A DNA stretch of 11,211 bases from Paracoccaceae bacterium (lineage in GTDB: Bacteria; Pseudomonadota; Alphaproteobacteria; Rhodobacterales; Rhodobacteraceae): contig JALQUQ010000060.1 in the NCBI GenBank assembly GCA_023263735.1, forward strand, positions 1-11,211. Reading direction: 5' to 3'. The first letter of the stretch is position 1. Each line of letters opens with the position of its first letter. The notes under the pieces are model-generated. The model was not told where the DNA came from and searched no databases. It saw only the letters and a program-made list of their open reading frames with translations. Of this stretch, positions 1 to 6,786 are shown piece by piece. The translations under genes and the position numbers were made by a program.

Positions 1-287
1 CCCAAGCCGACCCCATGCCCGGCCCCGCCACGCGGGTCACCGTTACGGGTGCTGCGCGGCAGGCGGTCAGAACCTCGGCCAGATCCTCGGGCCAGTTTTG
101 CGGGGGGGCCGTCAGGCTGGTGCCAAAGGCCACGATGCGCAAAGGCCCCCTTTGGCAGACCTGTCACCGGAATATCGCGGGGGGTAATCTCGCGCGGGCC
201 AGAGAGCCAAGCGTCGATCCAATCCGGCGCGGCGACCAAGGCATAGGCCAAGACCCCGGCCATCACGGGGCCCAGATATTTCCGCAT
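1..287 (-). pseudogene. SGNH/GDSL-family hydrolase, N-terminal part, frameshifted; runs off the left edge
   Basis: Seen: an ATG at 287 (minus) opens a frame with one N-terminal hydrophobic segment ([20 protein letters not shown]) and continues to about ITPRDIPVTGLPKG. Past a run of five C on the plus strand (146-150), the sensible protein continues in the +1 frame as PLRIVAFGTSLTAP, then NWPEDLAEVLTACRAAPVTV and TRVAGPGMGSAW up to the window edge. GTSL after a short beta strand is the block I nucleophile region of SGNH hydrolases, and GPGMGSAW fits the following glycine-rich block. Removing one base from the C5 run would join the halves as LPKGPLRIVAFGTS. The start overlaps the stop of the upstream acyltransferase gene (TGATG), so the two are probably cotranscribed and coupled. 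Family knowledge: SGNH proteins in polysaccharide loci are often acyl or acetyl esterases. Inference: a membrane-anchored or exported deacetylase, either broken or carrying a sequencing error. A separate start at a TTG (142, minus) is possible but has no good ribosome site. Confidence 0.6.
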
Positions 288-793
288 CAGGTCAGGCCCG
301 CGGCGGCCAGCTCGGCCTCTGTCGCATCGGCATCGGAAAACCGGCCGTAATCGCCCACCGCAATGCCCGCGCGCAAGATCCGCGCGGGGTTTCCGGCCAC
401 CAAGGACCCCGGCGGCACCGATTTCGTCACCACAGACCCCGCGCCGACGACCGATCCATCGCCAATCTCAACCCCCGGCAAGATCAGGCTACGCCCGCCG
501 ATAAAGCAATTCCGGCCAATGCGGGTGTGCAGGTAAAGCCCCCGCGTCATGTCATGGGTCAGGATGCAGGCGTCAAAGGCCACATAGGTTTTTGCCCCCA
601 CATGCACGCCGATCGGAAAGGTGCGGTCAAACCGGGTCGACAGCGAAAATTCGGCCGTCGGATGAATGTCCATGCCCCAGACCCGGGTGTAGATCAGCCG
701 CTTGGCCCCCACGAGCAGGTTGCGCAGGCCCTTGAGCCGGTTCAGACCCCGGCGGCGGGCCTTTTTCAGGGGGGGCGTGTGGGGCGTGTCCAT
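287..793 (-). CDS. Left-handed beta-helix (hexapeptide-repeat) O-acyltransferase
   Basis: 168 residues from the ATG at 793; a GTG directly before it (796) would add one residue. The Shine-Dalgarno region is weak for both. Seen: a basic N-terminus ([12 protein letters not shown]), then a region of hexapeptide periodicity from about residue 43 to 140, including [38 protein letters not shown] and the terminal coil [21 protein letters not shown] typical of the WcaF/maltose-acetyltransferase group. The histidine in THD (about residue 80) sits where the family's catalytic base is found. Family knowledge: these trimeric enzymes move an acetyl or other acyl group from acyl-CoA to a sugar hydroxyl in the cytoplasm. 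Its stop overlaps the start of the SGNH hydrolase, and it diverges from the polymer operon at 930. Inference: it O-acetylates a surface polysaccharide unit. The substrate cannot be read from the sequence. Confidence 0.85.
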   Translation of the reverse strand: MDTPHTPPLKKARRRGLNRLKGLRNLLVGAKRLIYTRVWGMDIHPTAEFSLSTRFDRTFPIGVHVGAKTYVAFDACILTHDMTRGLYLHTRIGRNCFIGGRSLILPGVEIGDGSVVGAGSVVTKSVPPGSLVAGNPARILRAGIAVGDYGRFSDADATEAELAAAGLT

Positions 794-929
794 CACATCT
801 TTTGACTTTGATCGGGCGGGGGGTTGATCCGCAGGGAAACTTGCGAGACGCTACAACCACGGCAAGAAACAGACAAGTTGCGGTTGGACAAAGGGCGATC
901 AAGACCCGTTCGCACCGCCAGAGGGCAGG
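794..929. promoter_or_regulatory. Divergent intergenic region between acyltransferase and beta-helix operon
   Basis: About 135 bases separate the divergent starts, so promoters for both transcription units should lie here. I see no convincing -35/-10 pair. The plus-strand operon has a clear ribosome site (GAGGGCAGG, 921-929) directly before the ATG at 930. The stretch 830-880 is less GC-rich than its surroundings and is the best place for a promoter, by composition only. Confidence 0.4.
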
Positions 930-3155
930 ATGATCAAGCAAGCTGACCGCATCGGTCCGGGCTTTGACGGGGGCGCGCTGCGCCGATGGACCCGGGCTGC
1001 CCTGCTGGGCCTTTTGGTGACCCTGATGCCGCTTTTGGCCCGGGCGGGCGATGTGGTGCGGCTGTCGCCCGGCGATGATCTGGCGCGCGCGATCGGTTGG
1101 GCCGATCCCGGCACGGTTCTTGAACTGGAGGGCGGCGATTACGGGGCCCTGCGGTTGAAACGGGCGGGCGGCGATGCGGGCGCGCCCATCACCCTGCGGT
1201 CGGCCGATCCGGGCAATCCGGCGGTGATCACGGCCATGGATCTGCGCGAGGTGCAGGATCTGGTGCTGGATGGCCTGACCTTTGAGTACCGGTTCCAACC
1301 GGGCGATCCGCTGAACCATCGCCCGTTTCAGGTCTTTGCCACCCGGCGGCTGGTGATTGAAAACAGTGTCTTTGACGGCGATATGGAGCCGGGGCTGAAG
1401 CCGCATGCCCCGCCCCTGCCCGCAGGGTTCGGGCTGGCGGTGCGCGCCTCGGCCGAGATCCGGATCGAGGGCAATCAACTGCGCGATTTCGCGCGGGGGT
1501 TTGTCTTTGACGATGTGGTCGACATCACCGTGCGGGGCAATCTGCTGGAAGCGTTGCGCATCGACGGGATGAATTTCGCTCAGGTCGAGCGGGTGGAGAT
1601 CAGCGGCAATGTGATCCGCGATTTCAAACGCGACCCCGAGGCGCAGGACCATGCCGACATGATCCAGTTCTGGACCAATGGCACCGAGCGCCCCAGCCGT
1701 GACATTCTGATCCGGGGCAATCTGCTGAATTCGGGCCAAGGCTGGTTCACGCAATCGATCTTTATGCGCAATGAAGAGGTGGATCGCGGCGCCGCGGGCC
1801 CCGAGATGTTTTATCAAAACGTCACCATCGAGGAGAATGTCATCCTCAATGCCCATCTGCATGGCATTTCGGTGGGCGAAACCGATGGGCTGACCATTCG
1901 CTACAACACGCTGATCCACAATCCGGCCTCGGATGGGGATGAGCCGCGCCCGGCCATGTGGCGCCCGCAGATCCGCGTGGCACCGGGGTCGCGCCATGTG
2001 ACGGTGGTGGGCAATGCCGCGCATCGCCTGCCCGAAATTCCGCGCGGCGAAAGCTGGGACCTGCGCGACAATCTGGCGATTCAAGATCAGGACCCGGCGC
2101 TGCCCAACCATTATGCGGCGCTGTTTCTGGCCGCGCAGACCGGCGATCCGGGGGATCTGGCCAATTTCGGCTATCTGCCGGCGGGGCGGCTGGATGGGAT
2201 CACCATCGGCGCGCCGATGCTGGCGCCCGCCCAGGTGGCCGCCGATCTGGCCCGCCATTCGGGCCGCGAGACGCTGATGCCCGCGGCGCTGAAGCTGATG
2301 CCCGCGCCGGTGGCCCGGTTGCGCGCCCCGGCCCTGCGCATCCTGCCCGAGGCGGGCAGCAACGACAGCTTTGTCTTTGATGCCGAAACCGGGATCGCGG
2401 CCTTGGGCGTGGCGCTGGACGATCCGGTCTTTCGCTGGGATTTCGGCGATGGGGCCGGGGCCAGCGGGGCCCGCGCGACCCACCGCTATGAAAACCCCGG
2501 CCAATACCGGGTGACGCTGCATCTGAGCTTGGCCACGGGGGAAAGCGTGCAAAGCCGCGCCACGGTCACGGTTCTGGCCCCCGAGGTGCTGCGCTATCAG
2601 CCGGGCAGCGGCCGGATCACCTCTTTTGCCGGGCGGCAGAGCGCCGAGGTGCGGGTGCAGGATGCCGGGGGGACGATTCCGCTGGGCGGCACCCATGCGC
2701 TGGTCGAACTGCCCCCCGCCCTGATCGCGCCGCTGTTCGGCTCCAAGGCGTTTGAACTGGATCTGCGGCTGCGCTCGGACAGCTATCGCAACGCGGGCGA
2801 GATCTTGCGCGTGCATCCGTTCCTGATCGTCACCGCCTCGGCCCGGGGCACGATCAGCGTGAAAATCGCCACCGATTCCCATGCCGCCACCGAATTGGTC
2901 ACCCGGCAGGTGGGCGATCTGTTTTCGGGCGACTGGGTCGATCTGACCCTGCGCTATGCCGATGCCGAAGGGGTGTTTCAGGTTCTGGTCAATGGCACGG
3001 TGATGGGCGAGGCCACGGTTGCAGGCCCGATGCCGCCGCTGAAATCCTGGGGTCTGGCCTTTGGCAATCCGTTCAACACCCGCAAGAATTTTCAGGGCGA
3101 ATTGGGTGGGCTGGCCTTAAGGGTTCTGGACAATGACAGCCGCATGGCCCGCTGA
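930..3155 (+). CDS. Exported right-handed beta-helix protein with PKD and laminin-G-like domains; possible polysaccharide lyase/epimerase
   Basis: 741 residues; start supported by GAGGGCAGG just upstream. Seen: basic N-region, hydrophobic core (ALLGLLVTLMPLL) and an ARA-G cleavage site near residue 39, so it is secreted. Residues about 45-380 show repeated short-strand units with N-rich turns (VRGNLLEALRIDGM, ISGNVIRDF, IRGNLLNSG, IEENVILNAHLHGISVG), as in right-handed parallel beta-helices. A conserved-looking acidic/histidine site, QDHADMIQFW, lies at residues 239-248. A PKD domain follows with its hallmark WDFGDG at 503-508 and PGQYRVTLHL strands. The last 150 or so residues resemble a concanavalin/LamG fold (FELDLRLRSD, DWVDLTLRYAD, VLVNGTVMGEA). 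Family knowledge: beta-helix proteins in export loci are often lyases or C5-epimerases, and PKD/LamG parts bind glycans or proteins. It overlaps the polymerase gene by 23 bases. Inference: it trims, modifies or binds the polymer in the periplasm or at the surface. Catalysis is unproven. Confidence 0.85.
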   Translation: MIKQADRIGPGFDGGALRRWTRAALLGLLVTLMPLLARAGDVVRLSPGDDLARAIGWADPGTVLELEGGDYGALRLKRAGGDAGAPITLRSADPGNPAVITAMDLREVQDLVLDGLTFEYRFQPGDPLNHRPFQVFATRRLVIENSVFDGDMEPGLKPHAPPLPAGFGLAVRASAEIRIEGNQLRDFARGFVFDDVVDITVRGNLLEALRIDGMNFAQVERVEISGNVIRDFKRDPEAQDHADMIQFWTNGTERPSRDILIRGNLLNSGQGWFTQSIFMRNEEVDRGAAGPEMFYQNVTIEENVILNAHLHGISVGETDGLTIRYNTLIHNPASDGDEPRPAMWRPQIRVAPGSRHVTVVGNAAHRLPEIPRGESWDLRDNLAIQDQDPALPNHYAALFLAAQTGDPGDLANFGYLPAGRLDGITIGAPMLAPAQVAADLARHSGRETLMPAALKLMPAPVARLRAPALRILPEAGSNDSFVFDAETGIAALGVALDDPVFRWDFGDGAGASGARATHRYENPGQYRVTLHLSLATGESVQSRATVTVLAPEVLRYQPGSGRITSFAGRQSAEVRVQDAGGTIPLGGTHALVELPPALIAPLFGSKAFELDLRLRSDSYRNAGEILRVHPFLIVTASARGTISVKIATDSHAATELVTRQVGDLFSGDWVDLTLRYADAEGVFQVLVNGTVMGEATVAGPMPPLKSWGLAFGNPFNTRKNFQGELGGLALRVLDNDSRMAR

Positions 3156-4575
3156 GCGCCCGCAGACCCGGCGGCCGCTGTCCCTGCCCAAGCGGGGGGC
3201 CCAAGGTTTTGCGATCGGGCATCTGCACCCGATGGTGCTGGTCTATCTGGTATGCGTCGTGCTGTCGGTGGGCTTTTATGCCGGGCCACTGCTCATGACG
3301 ACGCTGCGGCTTTTGCTGTTGGCGATGGTCCTTCCGCTGATGGTGCAATTGATCATGGGGAAATTCGGCCGGCTCAGGGCCTCGGATTTCCTGTTTTTCG
3401 GCCATGTGATCTGGATGACCGCGGCGCTTTGGGTGAACAACCCCGCGCAGGTCGTGCAGCAATCGGGCTCGGTCGGGGTGGAATTCATCGGCGGCTATCT
3501 GATGGGGCGGGCCTATGTGCGCTCTCGCGCCGATTTTCTGGGGCTGTGTCAGGCGCTGGTTCTGCTGGTGCTGGCCTCGGTGCCCTTTGCTTTGCTGGAG
3601 ACGGTGACGGGCGATCCGCTGCTGATCAGCCTGATCCGCAAGCTGCCGGGCATTCGCACGGTCGAGATTTTGTCGATTGAAAAGCGGATGGGGCTGGAAC
3701 GGGTGCAAAGCACCTTTGCCCATCCGATCCATTATGGCCTCTTTTGTTCGGTGGCCTTTTCGCTGTGCTTCATCGCGCTGCAAGATGTCTATTCGACCAA
3801 GCGGCGGTTCCTTACCTGTGCCATCGTGGCCTTTGCCGGGTTTCTGGCGCTGTCCTCGGGCGCGCTTTTGGCGATTGTCTTGCAGGTGGCCTTGATCGGC
3901 TGGTCGCTGATCTTTGCCCGCATCCCTTGGCGCTGGTGGCTGTTGGTGGGGCTTTTCGCGCTGGCCTATCTGGCGATTGATCTTCTCTCGAACCGCTCTC
4001 CCCTGCGGGTTTTCATGAGCTATGCGACATTCTCGGCCCATAACGCCTATTGGCGCGGGATCATCTTTGAATGGGGGATCATGAATGTCTTTGGCAGTGC
4101 GGTCGAACAGATCCCGGCCAATGTGCTGTTTGGCATCGGGCTGAACGATTGGGTGCGGCCCTGGTACATGTATTCGGGCAGCATGGACAATTTCTGGCTG
4201 GTGCTGACGGTGCGCTATGGGGTGCCGGGGGCGGCGCTGCTGATCGGGGGCTGGGCTGCGATGATCCTTGCGATGATGCGGCGCGACCTGTCGGGCGATG
4301 CGCAGTTGACCCGGTTCCGCCGGGCTTGGGTCTTTACCTTTCTGGGGCTGTCCTTCACGCTTTGCACCGTGCATGTCTGGACCAACATCTATTCCTTCAT
4401 CTTCTTCATGTTCGGCGCGGGGCTCTGGATGCTGGAGGCGCCGCTGAACACCGGGTCTGCGGCAAAAAGCGGCTCTGACAAGGCGGAATCGGGGGAAAAT
4501 TCCCCCCGCGGCGGCCATGTCTACAGCCGCTTTCCCCCCCGCCCCACGCCGTCAAATCCGGGGACCCATGTCTGA
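3133..4575 (+). CDS. Polytopic O-antigen ligase/Wzy-type exopolysaccharide polymerase
   Basis: 480 residues with about ten to twelve hydrophobic helices spread from residue about 35 to 437 (for example VLVYLVCVVLSVGFY, CQALVLLVLASVPFALL, WWLLVGLFALAYLAIDLL, AALLIGGWAAMILAMM). The large soluble loop after QSTFAHPIHYGLF and the later MDNFWLVLTVRYGVPG segment are features of the O-antigen ligase/polymerase (Wzy/WaaL) superfamily found in exopolysaccharide loci. Family knowledge: inner-membrane enzymes that join lipid-linked sugar repeats or ligate them to an acceptor. The ATG at 3133 lies inside the end of the upstream gene, so translation is probably coupled; a later in-frame ATG near 3232 is less likely because it removes the cytoplasmic N-terminus. 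The last 40 or so residues are hydrophilic and proline/glycine rich, and look non-conserved. Polymerase versus ligase cannot be settled from sequence alone. Confidence 0.85.
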   Translation: MTAAWPAERPQTRRPLSLPKRGAQGFAIGHLHPMVLVYLVCVVLSVGFYAGPLLMTTLRLLLLAMVLPLMVQLIMGKFGRLRASDFLFFGHVIWMTAALWVNNPAQVVQQSGSVGVEFIGGYLMGRAYVRSRADFLGLCQALVLLVLASVPFALLETVTGDPLLISLIRKLPGIRTVEILSIEKRMGLERVQSTFAHPIHYGLFCSVAFSLCFIALQDVYSTKRRFLTCAIVAFAGFLALSSGALLAIVLQVALIGWSLIFARIPWRWWLLVGLFALAYLAIDLLSNRSPLRVFMSYATFSAHNAYWRGIIFEWGIMNVFGSAVEQIPANVLFGIGLNDWVRPWYMYSGSMDNFWLVLTVRYGVPGAALLIGGWAAMILAMMRRDLSGDAQLTRFRRAWVFTFLGLSFTLCTVHVWTNIYSFIFFMFGAGLWMLEAPLNTGSAAKSGSDKAESGENSPRGGHVYSRFPPRPTPSNPGTHV

Positions 4576-5548
4576 CCTTTCCGATCTGCCCAAACTGGGC
4601 GTGGCGATCTGCGCCTTTAATTCCCGCGATGTGCTGGAGGACTGTCTGCACAGCCTGCTGGTGGCCCCGGGGGTGCGGCTGGATATCGTGGTGGCCGACA
4701 ATGCCTCGACCGATGGTACGGTGGCGTGGCTGCGGGATTGGGCGCGCGGCCAAGGGATCGATCTGGAAACGGGCCGGGGTGGCCCGCATCGCCTGCGGCT
4801 GGTCGAAACCGGGGTGAATGGCGGCTTTGCGGCCGGGGTCAATGCGGCCTTGGCGCGGCTGAGGGCCGATCCGACGCTGGAGCGGTTCTGGGTGCTGAAC
4901 CCCGATTGTTCGGTACCGCCCGAGACGCCCCGCGCCTTTGCCACCCATCCGGCGGGGGAATTCGCGCTGATGGGGGGCCGCGTGCTTTATGCCGATGGGT
5001 CCGGGCGCATCCAGATCGACGGCGGCACGGTCAACCGGCGCACCGGGGTCACCGGCAATGTCAATCTGGGGGCCCCGCATGCGCGCACCCCCGCCCCGCA
5101 CCCCGATCAGATGGATTTCATCACCGGGGCCTCGATGGTGGCCTCCCGCGCGTTTCTGGACCGCGCCGGCCCCATGCCCGAGGATTATTTCCTCTATTAC
5201 GAAGAGGTGGATTGGGCGCGGCACCGGGGCGATCTGCCCTTGGCCTATTGCCCCGGCGGTGTCGTCTATCACCGCGCGGGCACGGCCATCGGATCGCCCA
5301 CCTTGGGGCGGGCGGCTTCGACCTTTTCGCTGTATTTCAAGCATCGGGGGCGGATGCGGTTCATGCGGCGCCATTATCCGGCTGCCCTGCCCCTTGCCTT
5401 TGGCTATTCGCTGGCCAAGGCCGCGCAACTGGCGCTGCGGGGGGAATTTGCGGGGGCGGCCACGATCATCGGGGCCAGCCTGAACCGGCCCCCCTCGGCC
5501 GCGATCAGGTCGCGGCTTTCGCCCGACGCGCAGGCCCGCGCCTTTTAA
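4568..5548 (+). CDS. GT2-family glycosyltransferase, rhamnosyltransferase (WbbL)-like
   Basis: 326 residues from the ATG at 4568. A longer frame begins at 4517 but adds only 17 low-complexity residues that overlap the polymerase end; the ATG at 4568 has GGGGA six bases upstream and starts right before the fold. Seen: first strand LGVAICAFNSRDVLEDCLHSL, nucleotide-binding DNASTDGT (44-51), NGGFAAGVN (84-92), NPDC (111-114) in the DXD position, GASM (187-190), and the acidic YFLYYEEVDW (207-216) that supplies the catalytic base in this subfamily. Family knowledge: inverting GT-A enzymes adding a sugar, often rhamnose from dTDP-rhamnose, to a lipid-linked glycan at the cytoplasmic face. The C-terminal amphipathic part may attach to the membrane. 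It overlaps the polymerase gene by 8 bases, and its 3' end overlaps the convergent VPLPA-CTERM gene by 44 bases. The donor sugar is not determined. Confidence 0.9.
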   Translation: MSDLSDLPKLGVAICAFNSRDVLEDCLHSLLVAPGVRLDIVVADNASTDGTVAWLRDWARGQGIDLETGRGGPHRLRLVETGVNGGFAAGVNAALARLRADPTLERFWVLNPDCSVPPETPRAFATHPAGEFALMGGRVLYADGSGRIQIDGGTVNRRTGVTGNVNLGAPHARTPAPHPDQMDFITGASMVASRAFLDRAGPMPEDYFLYYEEVDWARHRGDLPLAYCPGGVVYHRAGTAIGSPTLGRAASTFSLYFKHRGRMRFMRRHYPAALPLAFGYSLAKAAQLALRGEFAGAATIIGASLNRPPSAAIRSRLSPDAQARAF

Positions 5549-6161
5549 GCCGCATCAGACCCAAAAGACCAAGCGCCGCGGCCAACAGCGGCAGACCCGC
5601 GGGCAGCGGCACGGCGGCCAAGGTAAAGGTCGCCTGCACCACGCCCATGCCGGGGCGGCCGTTCACAAAACTGGTGCCGTCGGTGCCAAAGAAGGTATCG
5701 GCGATCGAGACCCGAATGCCCTCGGTCGTCGAGATCCGCAGCACATCCGACAGAAAGCTGGCCACGGCGATGCCGGGGCTGGTCGAAAAGGCAAGGGTAT
5801 TGCCCCACAGCGTCAGCTGGCCCAGAGCGCCGCCGAAATCAAAGCTGGCCGAGGTCGGGCGCGGCATCAGATCATCGGGGTCCAGCGGCGCGTCGTAATG
5901 GACCAGCCCGAACAGATCGAATGTCGCGCTGTCGCCCAGATTGGTCAGGCTGAGATCGACATGGGTGCTGGTGAATTCCTGCGGGCCGGTCGGGTTCAGC
6001 ACGATGGCGCGGGTCTGCAGGCCCGCCTGCCCCGGATCGCGCCAGGGATTGGCGGTCACCTCGACCCCAAAGGTTGCGGCTTGGCCCGCCGTGGCCAGAC
6101 CCTGCGCCCCGCACAGGGCCAAGGCGGCAACAACCAGAAGGGAACGCACAGACATCGTCAT
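5505..6161 (-). CDS. VPLPA-CTERM (PEP-CTERM-like) secreted sorting-signal protein
   Basis: 218 residues from the ATG at 6161; a TTG at 6164 directly before it is an alternative. Seen: signal peptide (SVRSLLVVAALALCGAQGL, cleavage near AGQA-A about residue 28), a mature part of about 150 residues that looks beta-rich (VDLSLTNLGDSATFDLFGLV, FDFGGALGQLTLWGNTLAF, FTLAA) without known catalytic motifs, then VPLPA (184-188), a hydrophobic helix (GLPLLAAALGLLGLM) and a basic tail (RLKRRGPARRAK). This tripartite end is the VPLPA-CTERM sorting signal. Family knowledge: such proteins are recognised by an exosortase (the XrtD type for VPLPA) in the inner membrane and tend to accompany exopolysaccharide genes, in agreement with the left neighbours. 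No exosortase gene is in this window. The basic tail is about ten residues longer than usual and is encoded in the 44-base overlap with the glycosyltransferase gene. The mature function is unknown. Confidence 0.85.
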   Translation of the reverse strand: MTMSVRSLLVVAALALCGAQGLATAGQAATFGVEVTANPWRDPGQAGLQTRAIVLNPTGPQEFTSTHVDLSLTNLGDSATFDLFGLVHYDAPLDPDDLMPRPTSASFDFGGALGQLTLWGNTLAFSTSPGIAVASFLSDVLRISTTEGIRVSIADTFFGTDGTSFVNGRPGMGVVQATFTLAAVPLPAGLPLLAAALGLLGLMRLKRRGPARRAKAAT

Positions 6162-6217
6162 CAAGACACCCCGGACAGGATTACTGCCACAAAGGTGCCT
6201 TAATTGTTAAGTTTGGG

Positions 6218-6487
6218 TCAAGCTTTTACGTGAAGGTCGCCGCGAAAAGCTTTGAAATTATTGGAGCTTTGATGTTTTTGCATAAGACGGGCAAACCGAG
6301 GCCCCGCCGCAATGACCCCGGCCATCGCCACCAAGGTCACCGGCCATAGCAAGCAGCAGGCATAGCCTGCCATCTCAACCACAAGATGTTGCCGATGCGG
6401 GTTGGCCCGCCGCTCCATCTGGCTGGCAAAGAGGCCAAGTGCTGCGATCATCAGATAAAGACCGCCAATCAAGGTCCAGAGTATCAT
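6218..6487 (-). CDS. Small membrane protein with two predicted helices, function unknown
   Basis: 89 residues from the ATG at 6487, chosen because GGAGAA (plus-strand 6496-6501) lies eight bases upstream and the hydrophobic helix begins at once. An open frame extends upstream to 6697, but that extra part is charged, low in hydrophobic residues and has no ribosome site. Seen: helix one, about residues 2-20 (ILWTLIGGLYLMIAALGLF); a basic loop (MERRANPHRQH); helix two, about 41-61 (GYACCLLWPVTLVAMAGVIA); and a polar basic tail (FARLMQKHQSSNNFKAFRGD). A Cys pair (CC) sits in helix two. The 3' end of the gene is noticeably richer in A and T than the rest of the window. I do not recognise a family. 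It lies 56 bases upstream of the VPLPA-CTERM gene on the same strand, so cotranscription is possible. Confidence 0.65.
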   Translation of the reverse strand: MILWTLIGGLYLMIAALGLFASQMERRANPHRQHLVVEMAGYACCLLWPVTLVAMAGVIAAGPRFARLMQKHQSSNNFKAFRGDLHVKA

Positions 6488-6786
6488 TCTGATGGTTCTC
6501 CTTGCCCGTTCTGGGCCAATTCTGGGTCGAAACCGGCTGCGCCCGGCCGATCTGGCCGAATCGAGACACAGGGCCTCCTGTCCGGGATTCGCCTGTGCCG
6601 GGTCAGCCTGTCGGGGAAACATGGCCAAAAACGGGCGCTCTTGTGCCCCTGGGGCCCCGATTGTGGCAGGACTTGGCCCCTTGGCCCCAATGGCCATGAA
6701 ATCACATCTGTTTCGACATGATCAGGCCCCATTCCCGCGTCAGGCTTTGCCAGATCCCAAAGTCATGCCGCAAGATTGGACCCCGC
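6488..6786. other. 299-base divergent gap between small membrane protein and chimeric gene
   Basis: No convincing gene. Both strands are open over much of this stretch (minus-strand frame from 6697, plus-strand frames from 6492 and 6718), but the translations look like coincidental high-GC frames: no domain, no signal peptide and no ribosome site at their starts. It should contain the promoters for the divergent flanking genes. The only repeats I see are an 8-base tandem TTGGCCCC (6673-6680, 6681-6688) and several GGCC-rich inverted stretches around 6650-6695. Confidence 0.5.
6496..6501 (-). promoter_or_regulatory. Ribosome binding site that fixes the start of the small membrane protein
   Basis: Reads GGAGAA on the minus strand, eight bases before the ATG at 6487. 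It argues for the 89-residue protein over the longer open frame that begins at 6697. Confidence 0.6.

Noticed and set aside
627..2882. A 751-codon open frame on the minus strand opposite the beta-helix gene.
   Set aside because: Its translation is dominated by Arg, Gly, His, Gln and Pro without any domain, as expected for the shadow of a high-GC gene. The opposite strand has signal peptide, beta-helix and PKD features.
3073..4518. A 481-codon minus-strand frame opposite the polymerase gene.
   Set aside because: Low-complexity His/Gln/Arg/Pro product with no motif; the plus strand encodes a clear membrane protein.
6220..6252. Inverted repeat AAGCTTTT (6220-6227) / AAAAGCTT (6245-6252) considered as a terminator.
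   Set aside because: The loop is 17 bases, there is no U-run on either strand, and it lies inside the 3' coding end of the small membrane protein gene; AAGCTT is itself a palindrome.
6664..6680. TGGCAGGACTTGGC considered as a sigma-54 promoter.
   Set aside because: The GG-to-GC spacing is one base short of the -24/-12 rule and the second element does not match TTGC.
6488..6697. N-terminal extension of the small membrane protein to 6697.
   Set aside because: No ribosome site, no recognisable sequence, and the extension would bury the first hydrophobic helix behind 70 charged residues; the ATG at 6487 has GGAGAA.
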